DNA from: Cymodocea nodosa
Taxonomy: Eukaryota; Streptophyta; Magnoliopsida; Alismatales; Cymodoceaceae
Length of the DNA: 64,000 nt
Direction: 5' to 3'
Assembly: GCA_036874045.1 (NCBI GenBank)
Contig: JAZBRI010000011.1
Span: forward strand, 5,084,001 to 5,148,000
Part shown: one piece after another, positions 22,613-33,572 of the stretch
How the letters are laid out: each line of letters starts with the position of its first letter
Numbering within the stretch: the first letter of the stretch is position 1
Notes under the pieces: generated by a model
The model's database searches: none
What the model saw: only the letters and a program-made list of their open reading frames with translations
What the model was told of the DNA's origin: nothing
Program-made: the position numbers and the translations under genes

Positions 22613-25237
22613 TGTATGGAAATTTTTTGTATTTAGAATTAAAACACGAAAATCCCAAATTTTACATTTATAAACCGCAAGCGCACGGTACCTATTGTAT
22701 TAAGCATATGCAAGAGTGGGTCGATCCACAAGAAGCTTATCTTAAACGAATTCAAGGAAATAAATGCTTTGCAAAATATTCACATCACTAAAACCATGAT
22801 AAAAACTTTAATTACATATTAATAGGTAATAATTACATAAATACGATAAAGAGTTCAAGTATCATCATAAATCCAAGAAGCTCCTAAGGTTAAACCTTAG
22901 GAAACTCAAGAAAATTAATGAGTTTCGTCTCTGAAATTACAGAAATTAAGCTCTACTTCTAACTCTCCTTACATCCAACTTGGACATTGAAAAATCCAGA
23001 GAAAATATTAGCTGGAAAGATCCTCGATTATCTTCGAAATGGCAGTAATTTTATAGTCTAAATCATTATAAAAGTCTAGCAGTGTTGTATTTACTGACAG
23101 GGAGTAGAACCGTTATGTAAACTTTCCAGAAATGCACCTTTGGTGCAAAAATCATAACTCGGTCAAAACTCCATGAAATCCGGCAAAATCAAAGGACTTT
23201 GAACAAAGACTCGTACTAATAATATGGAAAATTGACATAACAGCTTTCCATAAAGTTTTCAGTGTAGGAAACACTAAGGTGTCGAGCACTGAAACTGGTA
23301 GCCGAATTGGAATTCAAAACTGCTGCGACCTTTGATAACAAAATCAAAAACCAACGAAATACATTCTAAAAAAAATACAAAAATTACATGACTGTAATCT
23401 ACACGAAATTTCTTACAAAATAGAATCAAGAAACACTAAAAAACTCTACCAAAAGCATCTTTTATGAAAGGAGTGATGTAGGGCAGGATTTTGTTTGGCT
23501 AGAATCCGAAACTACAAAAATTCGCTCCCTTCCTAACTTGTTCTCCGAAATCACAGAAAATATATCTACTTATAATAATGATTTCTCCCAACATAAAAAT
23601 TGAAAAATCATGTAAAAATATGAACTGGAAAGGGTTTTAAGTTATCTAAAAGTACACGGTGATTTTACAGTCTAAATCTTCTTCAATTGAAAATAATATT
23701 AAGCCCTAGTAAGGTGCACAAAATGATCTTGAAATAATGCAAAACACGTACTCATAGTAAAAACTCGATAACCTTATCAATTCTTCATAAAAATCTATAA
23801 AATTACAACTGAACGAAAGTAGACTTATCAATCTAATAAAACCATTTTACAGATCTTAAAAACATATTACACAGAGGGAGAAATCACATCAGACATTTCC
23901 ATAAAACTATTGATCGAAAATGTGATTTCAAACTGAGAATACACTCTTCGTATAAAATGGAAAAATCAAACTAAACATGCTCGAAAAATTAAACAAAGTA
24001 TACAGAAGGAATTGTCTTTTATTTTTCTACAAAAAAGGATTAAGAATCAATGAAAAAAATTGAGAAAAACACAATTTACAAAGAAAACAACACAAGGAAA
24101 GTTCTGTCTTTACAGTAAACGAACACCTTGACTACATGTATTCACATATCTACACGAAAATCATTCATTTTCAGAGGCAAGTTTCATTAAACGAACTAAG
24201 ATTTTTACAACATAAAAATGAAGATTATACTACTAAAAATAAACCTAAACATGCAAAGACATATGCAATACACAAACAACATCAAACACAATGATAAGAC
24301 ACAACATATGCAAACATAATGTTAGTTTTTGGTCAACCCACTCCAAGTTATACCTTTAAATCTCCAACACCTTGAAGTAAGCTCCTGAAGTTGGCCTCCC
24401 TCACATCCTCAAGACTCCAACATGGCCTATGACACCACGTTTTCCTCTTGAAATACTAAGGGGCTTCAAGATTTCACCAAAGGATGAAGGCAACAAGTTT
24501 CCTTCTCATGGACGTCCACCAACCATGCCCTAGTTGGCTCCTTCCTTGCTTTCTCCACACATATCACCTCCAAACTGGATGAAGAGGCCTCTCCACAAGA
24601 GGTTCCTACTGTACTCCATGCAAGAAAGTTGTACACCGAAGAAGAAGGGGAGTTGCACCCAACAAAATCACCTTCTATGCATCCACGTCCTTCCTTGGAG
24701 CTTCCACGAACACACCTCCCTTGGGTCCAACTTGCTCTCTCCATGCACTACCGAAGTCAGCAACACCAGAGAGGAAGTGACTTGCTTCCAAGGAGCTTTG
24801 GTCGCTGGTAATCCAAGGAGAAGAAGGAGCCACATTTTTGCTTGGAGAGGAGAAGACAAAACCTAGTTTTGGGTTGTCCTTCCCTTTAAATAGACTTGGT
24901 AGTTGATCTCTTCCTTGGTAGATCCAACGGTTGAGATTCATCCATCTTATTTCCTTTAGATAACCTTTAAAACTTAAGCAAACAAATTAAAATATAACAA
25001 GAAGAAAACATCTAAGACATCTAAGTAAATAATCACTATTCATTCCCATGATCATTAAGTCAATAATTAACAAAAGGGCTAAGTTGTGCAAATTTAAGTC
25101 ATTAAATCTCATAATCATGCATACTCATGTAAATGCCTATGTGATGATATTTCAATTATAATCGTGCATTATTTAACATTTAAGTCATAAGAAGCACAAA
25201 TAATATCACATAAAAATACACAATTTTACTCCTTACA
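22613..25237 (-). repeat. Solo LTR D1 of an Athila-like family, with 5-bp TSD
   Basis: A 2625-bp LTR with TG...CA ends (plus strand TGTATGGAAA...CTCCTTACA) is flanked by perfect CTCTT repeats at 22608-22612 and 25238-25242. Near its end, on the minus strand, is ACCGTGCGCTTGCGG, which also occurs in the D2 LTR next to an Athila-type PBS. It has no internal region, so it is a solo LTR left by LTR-LTR recombination. It splits ORF-X. Open frames at 24466-24941 lie in its GC-richer promoter/leader part and are not convincing genes. Confidence 0.92.
24882..24893 (-). promoter_or_regulatory. TATA box of solo LTR D1
   Basis: CTATTTAAAGGG on the minus strand, about 30-40 bp before a base-composition change to GC-richer leader-like sequence. 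An AACCGTTGGATC motif lies just upstream. Confidence 0.5.
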
Positions 25238-25242
25238 CTCTT

Positions 25243-26215
25243 ATTGCTGCTACTCCTGCTCATCCTTAGAATCAGATAACAGGTTTACAAAAATCAGCTC
25301 TACAGGCCCTACTGATATTTGCATCTCAGATTTAATCTCTTCTTGATGTTCAGGCACTATTTCTTTTCCTTTCCTTCTTCTGATTAATTGTGCCTGGTCT
25401 TCCTTTTCTTCTTTTGAGAGTAAATCTACAAAAATATGCTCTACAGGCCTTTGAGCCACAGGTACTAGCTCTTCTTGTTTAACTTTTTCTATAATTACTG
25501 GTCTCGAAGGACTAGCTTCAGCTCCTCTTGTAGTAGGTCTAGTAGTGGCTTCTTGATGCTATTCTACTTTGATTTTATATTGAGCTTTCAACTTTTCTGC
25601 AACCCTCTTTTTGCACCGTGCATCAAACACCAGATGTGCTATAGTTACTACAAACTCTTTTGGTTCTCCTTAGTCATTTCCTATTTGAACCAGTTCTTGA
25701 AATTCTCTTAATTCTTCCTCAGTAGAAGGCCCCAAAATTGCTTCTCTTTCTAACGGGCTTGGTGGTGGAACTAAAGGTCTAGACTACTATTCCTCAGGGA
25801 CAGGTCTTTCAGTAGTCGACTCCTCTTGTTCTTCAGTTTCCTGTTCTTCATTTTCTTTCCTTTGCTGCTCCCAGATTGCCCACTGAGCCTATCTACCTAT
25901 GCGTCTTTTGAACCAGAGTCGGGACTTACGTTGGATTAGTTCTAGGGCAACTTCGTTATTTGGCCTGATTCTTCTCTCTTTACTTACAGCAACTTCCGTA
26001 GCTACTCTAATTCTTGTTTCCATAATCTAAGGTATTTGTATACCCAAATCTACTAACACTTTTCTCTAATAGAAAAGGTTAGATTCTAACTTTTGTAGCT
26101 CTTTTTCCCTCATCGTATTCCTAATTTTCTGCTTTGTGTGCCATTCCTCCGTATCTTTAAGAAATTCTGAACTGTCAACTGCATTTTCCTAGAACTCGGG
26201 TGTCATCTTCCTCAT
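25243..26215 (-). pseudogene. ORF-X of Gm, N-terminal part (broken)
   Basis: ATG at 26213-26215 opens the same protein as Gp 36785 (MRKMTPE...). It has a Lys/Arg/Glu-rich helical N-terminal region, an acidic linker with TTERPVPEE and GPSTEEELREF, then KRVAEKLKAQYKIKVE. Two acidic repeats near 25450 and 25290 carry HIFVDLLSKEE and LIFVNLLSDSKDE, resembling SUMO-interaction motifs. Multiple TAG stops are present. The frame runs into solo LTR D1, whose target site is at 25238-25242. The start is chosen by its match in Gp and the upstream promoter-like sequence. Confidence 0.7.
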
Positions 26216-26294
26216 CGTGGAGTTACGCAACGAAATGGAATCGCTCTGATCTCTACTGGTCTAAGTTCTAAATGATTCTGTGGATAATGCCCCC

Positions 26295-26315
26295 AAACCC
26301 TAAGTTTAGTATAAA
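26295..26315 (-). promoter_or_regulatory. Telo-box and TATA-like element before Gm ORF-X
   Basis: AAACCCTAA (26295-26303, plus-strand reading) is a perfect plant telo-box. A TATAAATAAG-like run is next to it, ~90 bp upstream of the ORF-X ATG. Gp keeps both elements at 36681-36705. Confidence 0.5.
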
Positions 26316-26399
26316 TAAGCCCTAAGTTTAGGCAGGTAATCGGGCCATTTCCCACGCAAACTCTCGCTCTCTCATTTACCTCTCCGTGGAGTTTCAATT

Positions 26400-26530
26400 A
26401 ACTCCATGGACTAAGTCCGTGGACTTAACTACAATACTCCAGTGAGTTATAGTTAACTCAACGGGGTAAGTTCGTTAACTTATCCTAAACTCAATGGAGT
26501 AAGTTCGTTGAGTTAAGCATAACTCAACAG
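26400..26530. repeat. GTTGAGTTA/TAACTCAAC hairpin cluster upstream of Gm ORF-X
   Basis: Repeated inverted units such as TTCGTTGAGTTAAGCATAAC followed by TCAACAG. The matching cluster in Gp is at 36500-36610. Confidence 0.65.
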
Positions 26531-26668
26531 ACTTCCCATAAAGTTATATCTAATAAAAATACATATAATAATAATTTATACTTCAGTAAAGACCAAAGAA
26601 TTTCCAGTCTAACTGACTCTTAACTTTTCAACATTTTAAAATTTTTTTCTTACTAGTTGAATCGATGC

Positions 26669-26960
26669 TATGCTTCAGTAAAACCGACATTTTTACTATA
26701 TATAATATATAGATTTTTTTATGTTTTTGTGTTTTGGTTAGACCAATGGATCCTGTCGGTTAAACCGCAACGATTTTTTTTTCCTTTAAAATATGCTTCG
26801 GTAAAATCGACATTTTTACTACATATAATATATATATTTTTTTATGTTTTTATGTTTCAGTTAGACCGATGGATCCTATCGGTTAAACCACAACGATTTT
26901 TTTTTCCTTTAAAATATGCTTTGGTAAAACGAATAATTCCTTTCAATTGAACCGCAACTA
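26669..26960. repeat. 123-bp tandem repeat after Gm integrase
   Basis: Units begin TATGCTTCAGTAAAA at 26669, 26792 and 26915 (the last partial), period 123 bp. Because 123 is a multiple of three, a repetitive open frame appears, but it is not supported as a gene. Related, more degraded units lie in Gp at 36260-36450. Confidence 0.85.
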
Positions 26961-27035
26961 TATTTAAATAAGATTTTTTTCTTTTTTTATGTTTTTCTAT
27001 ATATATATATTTTTATAATTTTAGAAATTTTCTTT

Positions 27036-27138
27036 CTAAGTAAAGCTTGAGTAGTCCTCTACTCTTACTTCTTCTATAATTCCAAAAGAATTTTTTGGTA
27101 TTTTCAAAATAGGTCTAAGTCTTTGTCCATTTACTTCT
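27036..27138 (-). pseudogene. pol: Gm integrase C-terminal tail
   Basis: On the minus strand EVNGQRLRPILKIPKNSFG and then EEVRVEDYSSFT precede TAG at 27036-27038. This equals the end of the Gp integrase at 36085-36192. It shows that ORF-X, capsid and F-box genes in Gm also lie downstream of integrase. The rest of pol is missing because the sequence is joined to the Gp LTR at 27139. Confidence 0.85.
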
Positions 27139-27841
27139 ATTTCCATGTTCATATTAAAACAAAAATACCAAAAACAATTTATCTATATTTGTATGTTGTA
27201 TTGTTTGTGTTGTATCGTGATTAATATTATTTTTGTCAGTGTTGTGATTGTTTTATGTTTATTTTAGTTTTACAATTTATTGAAATTGGTTCGTTCAAAA
27301 GACTTAAAGATTTTAATGGTTACTGTTTGAATTATCTGAATGTTAGTATTGCTTAATGATAAATCCAATGTTAACTAACATTAAAGAGCTTAATTGATGT
27401 TATTTATAATCTGTGGAATCGCCCAACAGTTGGCTGAATTCCTTTGTAAATAGTAGTATTAAAAAGAAAAGTCAGGCTCATGGAGTTAACTTAAGTCCAC
27501 GAGGTTAGTCCGTTGAGTTAGCCATAACTCAATGAACTTAGTCTGTTGAGTTAGCCATAACTCAACGGAGAGCTTATTGAATATATAAATTTGATTTTTA
27601 ACAAGCAAACAGTTCTCAAGTTTGTCAGCAATTCCCTATGGGATCGACCTGTACTTGCACACTGATACAATAGACACTGTGCACTTGCAGTTAAAGTACA
27701 AATTAGAATTAATATCTAAATTGTATTAAAGGTTGTTTGTTTACTTCTAAAAGAAAGAATAGGCATAAAGATAAATTAACTAAGTAAAAACAGAAGTAAC
27801 CAATCCAAGTTTTTCTAGTGTAGTGTTGGAAAAGCCAAACA
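27139..27841 (+). repeat. 5' LTR of Gp, 5' two-thirds missing
   Basis: Matches 45886-46588 and ends AAAAGCCAAACA. The missing part includes the TATA box, so this copy could not start its own transcript. The junction with Gm lies in the sequence ATTTCCATG. Confidence 0.88.
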
Positions 27842-27844
27842 AGT

Positions 27845-27870
27845 TTTATGACACCGTTGTTAGGGAATTG
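27845..27870 (+). other. Degenerate tRNA-Asp-type PBS of Gp
   Basis: TTATGACACCGTTGTTAGGG at the position of the Athila PBS, right after the LTR, mutated relative to G1 (9536-9555). Confidence 0.7.
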
Positions 27871-27960
27871 AATTGAATTGAATTGAATAGATATAAGCAA
27901 CTGTTAGAACTGTTTCGTTTTAATAGCCAGAGTTGTGTGTTTTCTTCTGTAATTGAGAAT

Positions 27961-28941
27961 ATGGCATATGCTTATGCTCAAAGATTTCTGAAACCTGTAA
28001 TTAGCATATGTGAATTCTGCAATTCTGAAGGACACAACATTTCTGATTGTTTGAAATTGAGACATTTACAGATGGTTAGATCCCATGAACAACAAATGAA
28101 TTATCCTCAATATAATAGAGTCGAGTATGAGAATCCTATAGTTTACCCAACTGATGGTCAGTATAGAATGTGTAATATGAAGAGAGACACTGAAGTTTGG
28201 GATAGCTATGATAGACTGGAGCATAGTATAGAGAAAAATCTGGACAAACTGGAATACTTTGTGTGTCAATAACAAGAAGTCAACCAAGTAAACTATAAGG
28301 AAGCATATTTAGAACCTAAACAGGATATAATTTACGAAACTAAAAAAAACATATAGAAAATTGATCAAAAATTGAAGGCAATGAAATTAGATGATCTAGA
28401 TCAAAAATTAAAAGCATTAGATGAAAATGCAATGAAAATACAAGTTATGCAACAAGACAATGAAAATTATAATGTTATAAACCTGCATAATTTGCAAAAT
28501 ATACAGCAAACAGAAAATACCAATGCAAGAGAATTTAAAGAATGCACTTTAAAACTAAAAACAATTGAAGATCATAATCACGAAAATGATATGCAAAAAC
28601 ATCATGAAAGTAACGAAAATCTAGAAGATATATGTGTAACATTAAGATCTGGAATTGATATACCACCAAGAACTCAAAATCAAAATGATATGAAGGTAGA
28701 TAAGAGTAAAAATCAAAATGATAATGAAAATGTAATAGCTGAAAATCTAGAAATCACTAAGGAACAATCTAAATCTGCGAATGAAGCTAAAAATGATCAA
28801 ACAAATCAACTGAAAGAAAAAGAGTCTTTGAAATCAAAATCTTTAGCACCCTATCCTGAAAGATTACAACAAACAATTCCTAAAAACAAGAAAAAATCAG
28901 AGAAATTTTTGAAAAAGTACAAGTTAACATTCCTTTGTTAG
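27961..28941 (+). pseudogene. gag: Gp zinc-knuckle gag part and linker (broken)
   Basis: ATG at 27961 gives MAYAYAQRFLKPVISI and a CX2CX4HX4C knuckle (CEFCNSEGHNISDC, 28009-28050), then a helical, charged linker. The signatures VTLRSGIDIPPR and LAPYPERLQ mark the gag-protease boundary of Athila elements. In-frame TAA at 28270-28272 and TAG at about 28354 interrupt it, and it ends at 28941, overlapping the protease frame. The ORF begins with the knuckle: no capsid domain lies between PBS and knuckle, whereas ordinary Athila gags have capsid first. The capsid domain is found at 39906-41296 instead. G1 has the same start, so the absence is not a local deletion. Confidence 0.85.
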
Positions 28942-29760
28942 ATCTATTGCAGAAAATGCCACCTTGTGCTAAATTTCATAAGGATTGGTGTACTAAGAAA
29001 AGAGAGCGAAAAGTTCTTAGAAAAGACTTTTTAGCTGAGCAAAGTAGTTCCCTATTTCTACCCCAAATTCCTAAAAAGTTATCTGATCCTGGAATCCCTG
29101 TTATATCATGCACCATAGGAAATACCATTTTAGAAAGAACATTAATAGACTTAGGTGCAGGTATAAATGTTATGCCAAGTGATATATTTACATCCTTAGG
29201 ATTAGAAGGCTTAACTCCTACTAGTACGATTATTCAATTAGCTGATAGAAGTATAAGATACCCTAGAGGAAAAATAGAGGATGCCTTAATTAAAATCAAA
29301 AAGTTTATATATCCTATTGATATTGTAATTTTGGATTCCCAACAAATTAAGCATAAAAATAGTGATACATCTTTAATTTTGGGGAGGTCATTTTTAGCAA
29401 CATCAGGGGCTGTTATAAATTGTAAAATTGGAGTAATGAAGTTAGCATATGGTAATGAGGATACTCAATTAAATATTTTCAAACCAGAAAGGTTTGAGGA
29501 GTTAGAAATGTCCTTACATACCATAGACTTTTTAGAGGATGAAGGAGATATGTTAGATGATGTGATTCAAGAAGAATTAAATAGGCAAATCAATTCTAAA
29601 ATTTTAAAAGAAAGTGAAAGCATAAATATAGAAGGAGATTGAGAAGAAATTAATTTAAAAAATGATAATGTTCAATTAGGAGCTCTAGCTTCTAATGGGC
29701 AGCATTTAGAATTAAAACCTTTACCTCCTGAATTAACCTATATATTTCTGGAAGATAAAT
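28935..29760 (+). pseudogene. pol: Gp protease (broken)
   Basis: Retropepsin-like protease of the Athila type that would cleave the polyprotein. LLDLLQKMPPCAKFHKDW is followed by a Lys-rich stretch, then VISCTIGN and the catalytic loop TLIDLGAGINVMP at about 29139-29177 (Asp at 29148). ADRSIRYPRGKIEDALIKI and SLILGRSFLATSGAVI complete the fold. It is shifted by one frame relative to the upstream gag linker and stops at TGA 29640-29642. Homologous spacer sequence (LELKPLPPELTYIFLEDK) links to RT. Confidence 0.88.
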
Positions 29761-31280
29761 GAACCTGTCTAATCATTATTGCTTCAGATTTAAAAGAGGA
29801 TCAAATAGCTAAATTAAAAGATGTAGTAAAAAGTTATAAAGAAGCAATAGGATGGACTATGACTGATATAAAAGGGTTAAATTCAACTTTATGCTGTCAC
29901 CACATATATTTAGAAGAGAATGCTAAACCTGTTAGAATTCCTAAAAGGAGATTAAATCCAAACCTTAAAGAAGTAGTTAGGAAGGAAATAGTTAAATGGT
30001 TAGATAATGATATAATTTATCTGATTTCTGATAGCTCGTGGGTTAGTCCAATTCATGTAGTTCCCAAGAAATCAGGATTAACAGTTATTAGGAATGAAAG
30101 TCAAGACTTGATACCTATTAGAATTCAATCAGGCTGGAGAGTATGTATAGACTATAGGAAGCTAAATGCTATGACTAGGAAAGATCATTTTCCCTTACCT
30201 TTTATAGATCAAATGCTGGAAAGATTAGCAGGGCAAGAATATTTTTGTTTCCTAGACGGGTATTCAGGGTATAATCAAATTCTAGTAGCATTAGAGGATC
30301 AAGAGAAAACAACTTATCCTAATGGAACTTATGCTTTTAAAAGAATGTCATTCAGATTGTGCAATGCGCCAGCTACCTTTCAAAGGTGTGTGCAGGGTAT
30401 ATTTACTGGAATGACAAAAGATTTTTTAGAAATATTTATGGATGATTTTACTATATATGGCAACTCATATGAAGTGTGTTTAAGCAATTTAGACCAAATA
30501 TTAAAACGCTGTGTGGAAAAAAATCTGGTTTTAAATTGGGAAAAATGTCACTTCATGGTCAAACATGGAATAGTCTTAGGGTATGTTGTTTCTAAAAAGG
30601 GGTTGGAAGTAGATAAAGCTAAAATAGAAGTAATTTCTAATCTAGCAAAACCTAAATCAGTAAAAGATATTAAATCATTTCTAGGACATACTAGTTTTTA
30701 TAGAAGATTTATTAAAGACTTTAGCAAGATAGCTAGACCTTTAACTAATCTATTAAAAGATGTTCCATTTAACTTTGATAAAAATTGCAAGGAAGCATTT
30801 TTCAAACTTAAGACTAGCTTAATTTCAACTCCTATAATTCAAGCACCTGATTGGAACCATCCATTTAAATTAATGTGCAATGCTTCTGATTTTGCTGTAG
30901 GAGCAATGTTAGGACAGAAGATAGAAAAATCTCCTAGAGTGATTCATTATGCAAGCAAAACCTTAAATGATGCTCAAGTTAATTACACAACTACTAAAAA
31001 AGAATTATTAGCTGTTGTGTTTGCTTTAGAAAAGTTTAGATCATATTTGATTGGAGCTAAAGTAATAGTATACATGGATAATTTAGCTCTAAAACATCTA
31101 ATAAAGAAAAAAGAAACTAAACCTAGATTGATCTGATGGATATTATTATTGCAAGAATTTGATCTAGAAATTAAAGATAAAAAAGGTTGTGAGAATGTAG
31201 TAGCAGATCATTTATCAAGATTACAAATAGAAAAATCAAATATTGAAATTAAGGATAATTTTCTGATGAACAATTAATGA
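29761..31280 (+). pseudogene. pol: Gp reverse transcriptase and RNase H (nearly open)
   Basis: A frame of over 420 codons is open from 29859 to 31136. RT motifs: WVSPIHVVPKKSG, VCIDYRKLNAMTRKDHFPLP, FCFLDGYSGYNQI, RMSFRLCNAPATFQRC, catalytic FMDD at 30435-30446 and SFLGHTSFYRRFIKDFSK. RNase H follows with Asp in CNASDFAVGAMLG, Glu in KKELLAVVFALEKFRSYL and Asp in VYMDNLALKHL, where the usual His-Ser is Asn-Leu. TGA at 31134-31136 breaks the tail, which continues as [14 protein letters not shown] and [10 protein letters not shown], the classic end of RNase H. It is Athila-type, with FMDD and not the copia YVDD. Confidence 0.93.
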
Positions 31281-32137
31281 CCATCAATACAATGCCTTGG
31301 TATGCAGACATAGTTAATTACTTAGTTATTGTTTAACACCTAAGGATTGGAATAGATAGGATAAGAAATTGTTTTTCTCAAGAGTAAAATATTACTATTG
31401 GGAAGACCCATACTTATTTAAGAAATGTCCTAATCTGGTTTTAAGGAGGTGTGTTCCAGAAACTGAATATTCGAGCATATTGTCTTTCTATCATGACCAA
31501 GCTTGTGGAGGGCATTTTGGTTTAGGGAAAACTGTTGCAAAAAATTCTGCAATGTGGGTTTTATTGGCCAACACTATTCAAAGATGCTCATAAATATTGC
31601 TTAAGTTGTTTAAGATGTCAACAAATAGGAAGAATATCAAAGAGGAATATGATTCCTCTTAATCCTATTGTTGAGGTTGAAATCTTTGATGTGTGGGGAA
31701 TAGATTTTATGGGTCCATTTCCTATGTCTAATCAATTTAATTACATATTGTTGGGGGTGGATTATGTATCAAAATGGATAGAAGCTATTCCTACAAAAAC
31801 TAATGACAACAAATTGGTAATTCAATTTATAAGAACAAATATATTTGCAAGATTTGGAATACCTAAAGCTATTATCAATGATAGAGGAACTCATTTCTGT
31901 AATAGAAGTTTTGAAGCCTTAATGAAGAAATATGGAGTAAACCACAAAATTGCAACATCATATCATTCGCAAACAAGTGGACAAGTAGAAAGTGCAAACA
32001 AACAAATTAAATTAATCTTGGAAAAAGTAGTAAATCCTACTAGAACAGATTGGGCTAATAGATTGATAGATGGACTTTGGGCTTATAGAATTGCTTATAA
32101 AACGAGCTTAGGTATGTCACCTTATAAAATGAGCTTT
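31281..32137 (+). pseudogene. pol: Gp integrase, N-terminal and core part
   Basis: The zinc-binding region lies at about 31480-31630 (DQACGGHFGLGKT, then GFYWPTLFKDAHKYC and CLRCQ). A frameshift near 31550 separates its two halves. The core D-D-E follows: Asp in WGIDFMGPFP, Asp in INDRGTHFCN and Glu in TSGQVESANKQIK, then GLWAYRIAYKTSLGMSPYK. The sequence is cut at about 32137 by element D2, and the frame resumes with LVYGKSCHLLAEIEHKAYW at 35721. All catalytic residues remain. Confidence 0.92.
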
Positions 32138-32195
32138 TAAACTACTGTAGTTTCAAGGAAAAATTACAAAAATAATTTTTAACTCAACATTTAAT

Positions 32196-33110
32196 TGCAG
32201 TTTTGATTTTAAGTATGCAGATAAAGAGAAATACTAGAAAAACTGCATCCATAGGGAGTTCGGAAGGTTAGCCACATAACCTTCCGGAAAGGAAAAATTT
32301 TCGGAAGGTTAACTGTTAACCTTCCGAAGAGCAGTAAAACATGAAGATTTCGAAAGGTTAACTGCCTAACCTTTCGAAATGGCAAAAAAAATTTCGGAAG
32401 GTTAAATGGAAACCTTCCGATTTGGCTGAAAGCTTTATATCTCAATTTGAAAAAATCACACATAAATTTATACAGCTCCAAAATTTACAATTAAATACTT
32501 TTCTATAAGGTAATTACTTCTAGTTTTTATGAAAAATCAGAGATAAAAATTTCCAAAACTGAAGTATTATCAAAATCATGTAAAACCTCAAACAATTCAA
32601 ATCCGTAATCTACAGAATACATCATCTTAGAAAAATTCCCTAGAAATGTATACAAATCCAAATACAACATATAATACCTTGTTGGAAAGGTAAACTCGTG
32701 TAGTTTTATGTAAAAATTTCAAAAATAAGTTTATTTAAACATGTAACTGCAGTTTCAAATATAAGAATTCAGATAAAACTGTTCTACACCAGAAAATAAC
32801 CATCCGAAAAATATCAGCGAAAATAACTATCCGATTTTACTGTTCAATCGGATAGTTATGGGTGTAACTATCTGATTTTACTGTACAATCAGATAGTTAT
32901 GGGCATAACTATCCGATTTTCATAATGTTGGTTAAATCTGATATGCCAACTTAAAACAAATCACAAAGAAATTTATATAAATCCAAATGAAGCATATAAA
33001 TACTCGTTGGAAAGGTAATTTCATCTACTTTCTATAAAAAATCACTAAATTAAAGTTTACATACATTCATAATATCATATTTTCAAAATTCATTAGCAAA
33101 AACGTATCCA
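32196..33110. repeat. Degenerate repeats with TTCGGAAGGTTA and TCGGATAGTTA hairpins
   Basis: Strong palindromes, for example 32300-32328 (14-bp arms TTCGGAAGGTTAAC, 1-nt loop), 32348-32379, 32261-32287 and 32400-32420. TCGGATAGTTA / TAACTATCCGA-type units follow at 32840-32930. The surrounding sequence repeats a GTTGGAAAGGTAA...AAATCCAAAT module near 32460, 32660 and 32980. No coding potential is seen in 32138-33548. Confidence 0.75.
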
Positions 33111-33548
33111 GAATTCTGTAAAACATCCCTGTTTTCTAAGATTTTTATCTTTTAACGTACTTATCAGAATTTTATGCATAAGTACTCAAAAGAAATCTCA
33201 GAAACCTAGTATTTCAAGAGAAATATCATAAAAATGAGTTCTAATCTCGTGCACATCAAAAAATTTAAATTTCCAGACAGACAGATTTTGTCTTAATAAT
33301 TTGTACACAAAGATTATCATTACTCCATTAAGCTACTTGTTACCAAATTATATACTTGAATTAAACATGTAACAAGCAATTCAGATAACAAAGAATTGAA
33401 CACATAGAACAGCCAATCCATGTATCCATTTCTTTGCAAACAAACAAAGAAAAATAACAATCTCAACAGGAAAAGAAATAAAACTAAAACAATTTAAAGG
33501 ATATTAAATCTTGCAAATCATCTAATAAATCATTTTAAATCACCAAAA

Positions 33549-33569
33549 GTCCTCGGCAACAGCACCAAA
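33549..33569 (-). other. PBS of element D2 (tRNA-Asp type)
   Basis: On the minus strand TTTGGTGCTGTTGCCGAGGA, a close relative of the Athila PBS, adjacent to the LTR end ...GCATTACA. Confidence 0.8.
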
Positions 33570-33572
33570 AAC

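Larger units (their letters stand above)
17471..27138 (-). mobile_element. Athila-like gypsy element Gm, 3' half only
   Basis: The minus-strand order from right to left is integrase C-terminal tail (27036-27138), spacer with tandem repeats, ORF-X, spacer, capsid gene, F-box gene and 3' noncoding DNA. It is colinear with 35721-42820 of Gp in inverted orientation, with substantial divergence and different breaks. It is interrupted by solo LTR D1 (22613-25237). The left end is cut at the copia LTR (17470) before any polypurine tract or LTR. The right end is joined to the truncated Gp LTR at 27139. Confidence 0.85.

Noticed and set aside
24466-24941. Overlapping open frames on both strands, GC-richer than surroundings
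   Set aside because: They lie inside solo LTR D1 just after its TATA box, overlap each other on opposite strands, and match no domain; best read as LTR leader sequence.
26657-26950. Repetitive 97-residue ORF
   Set aside because: Created by the 123-bp tandem repeat, whose length is a multiple of three; it lies antisense to the element.
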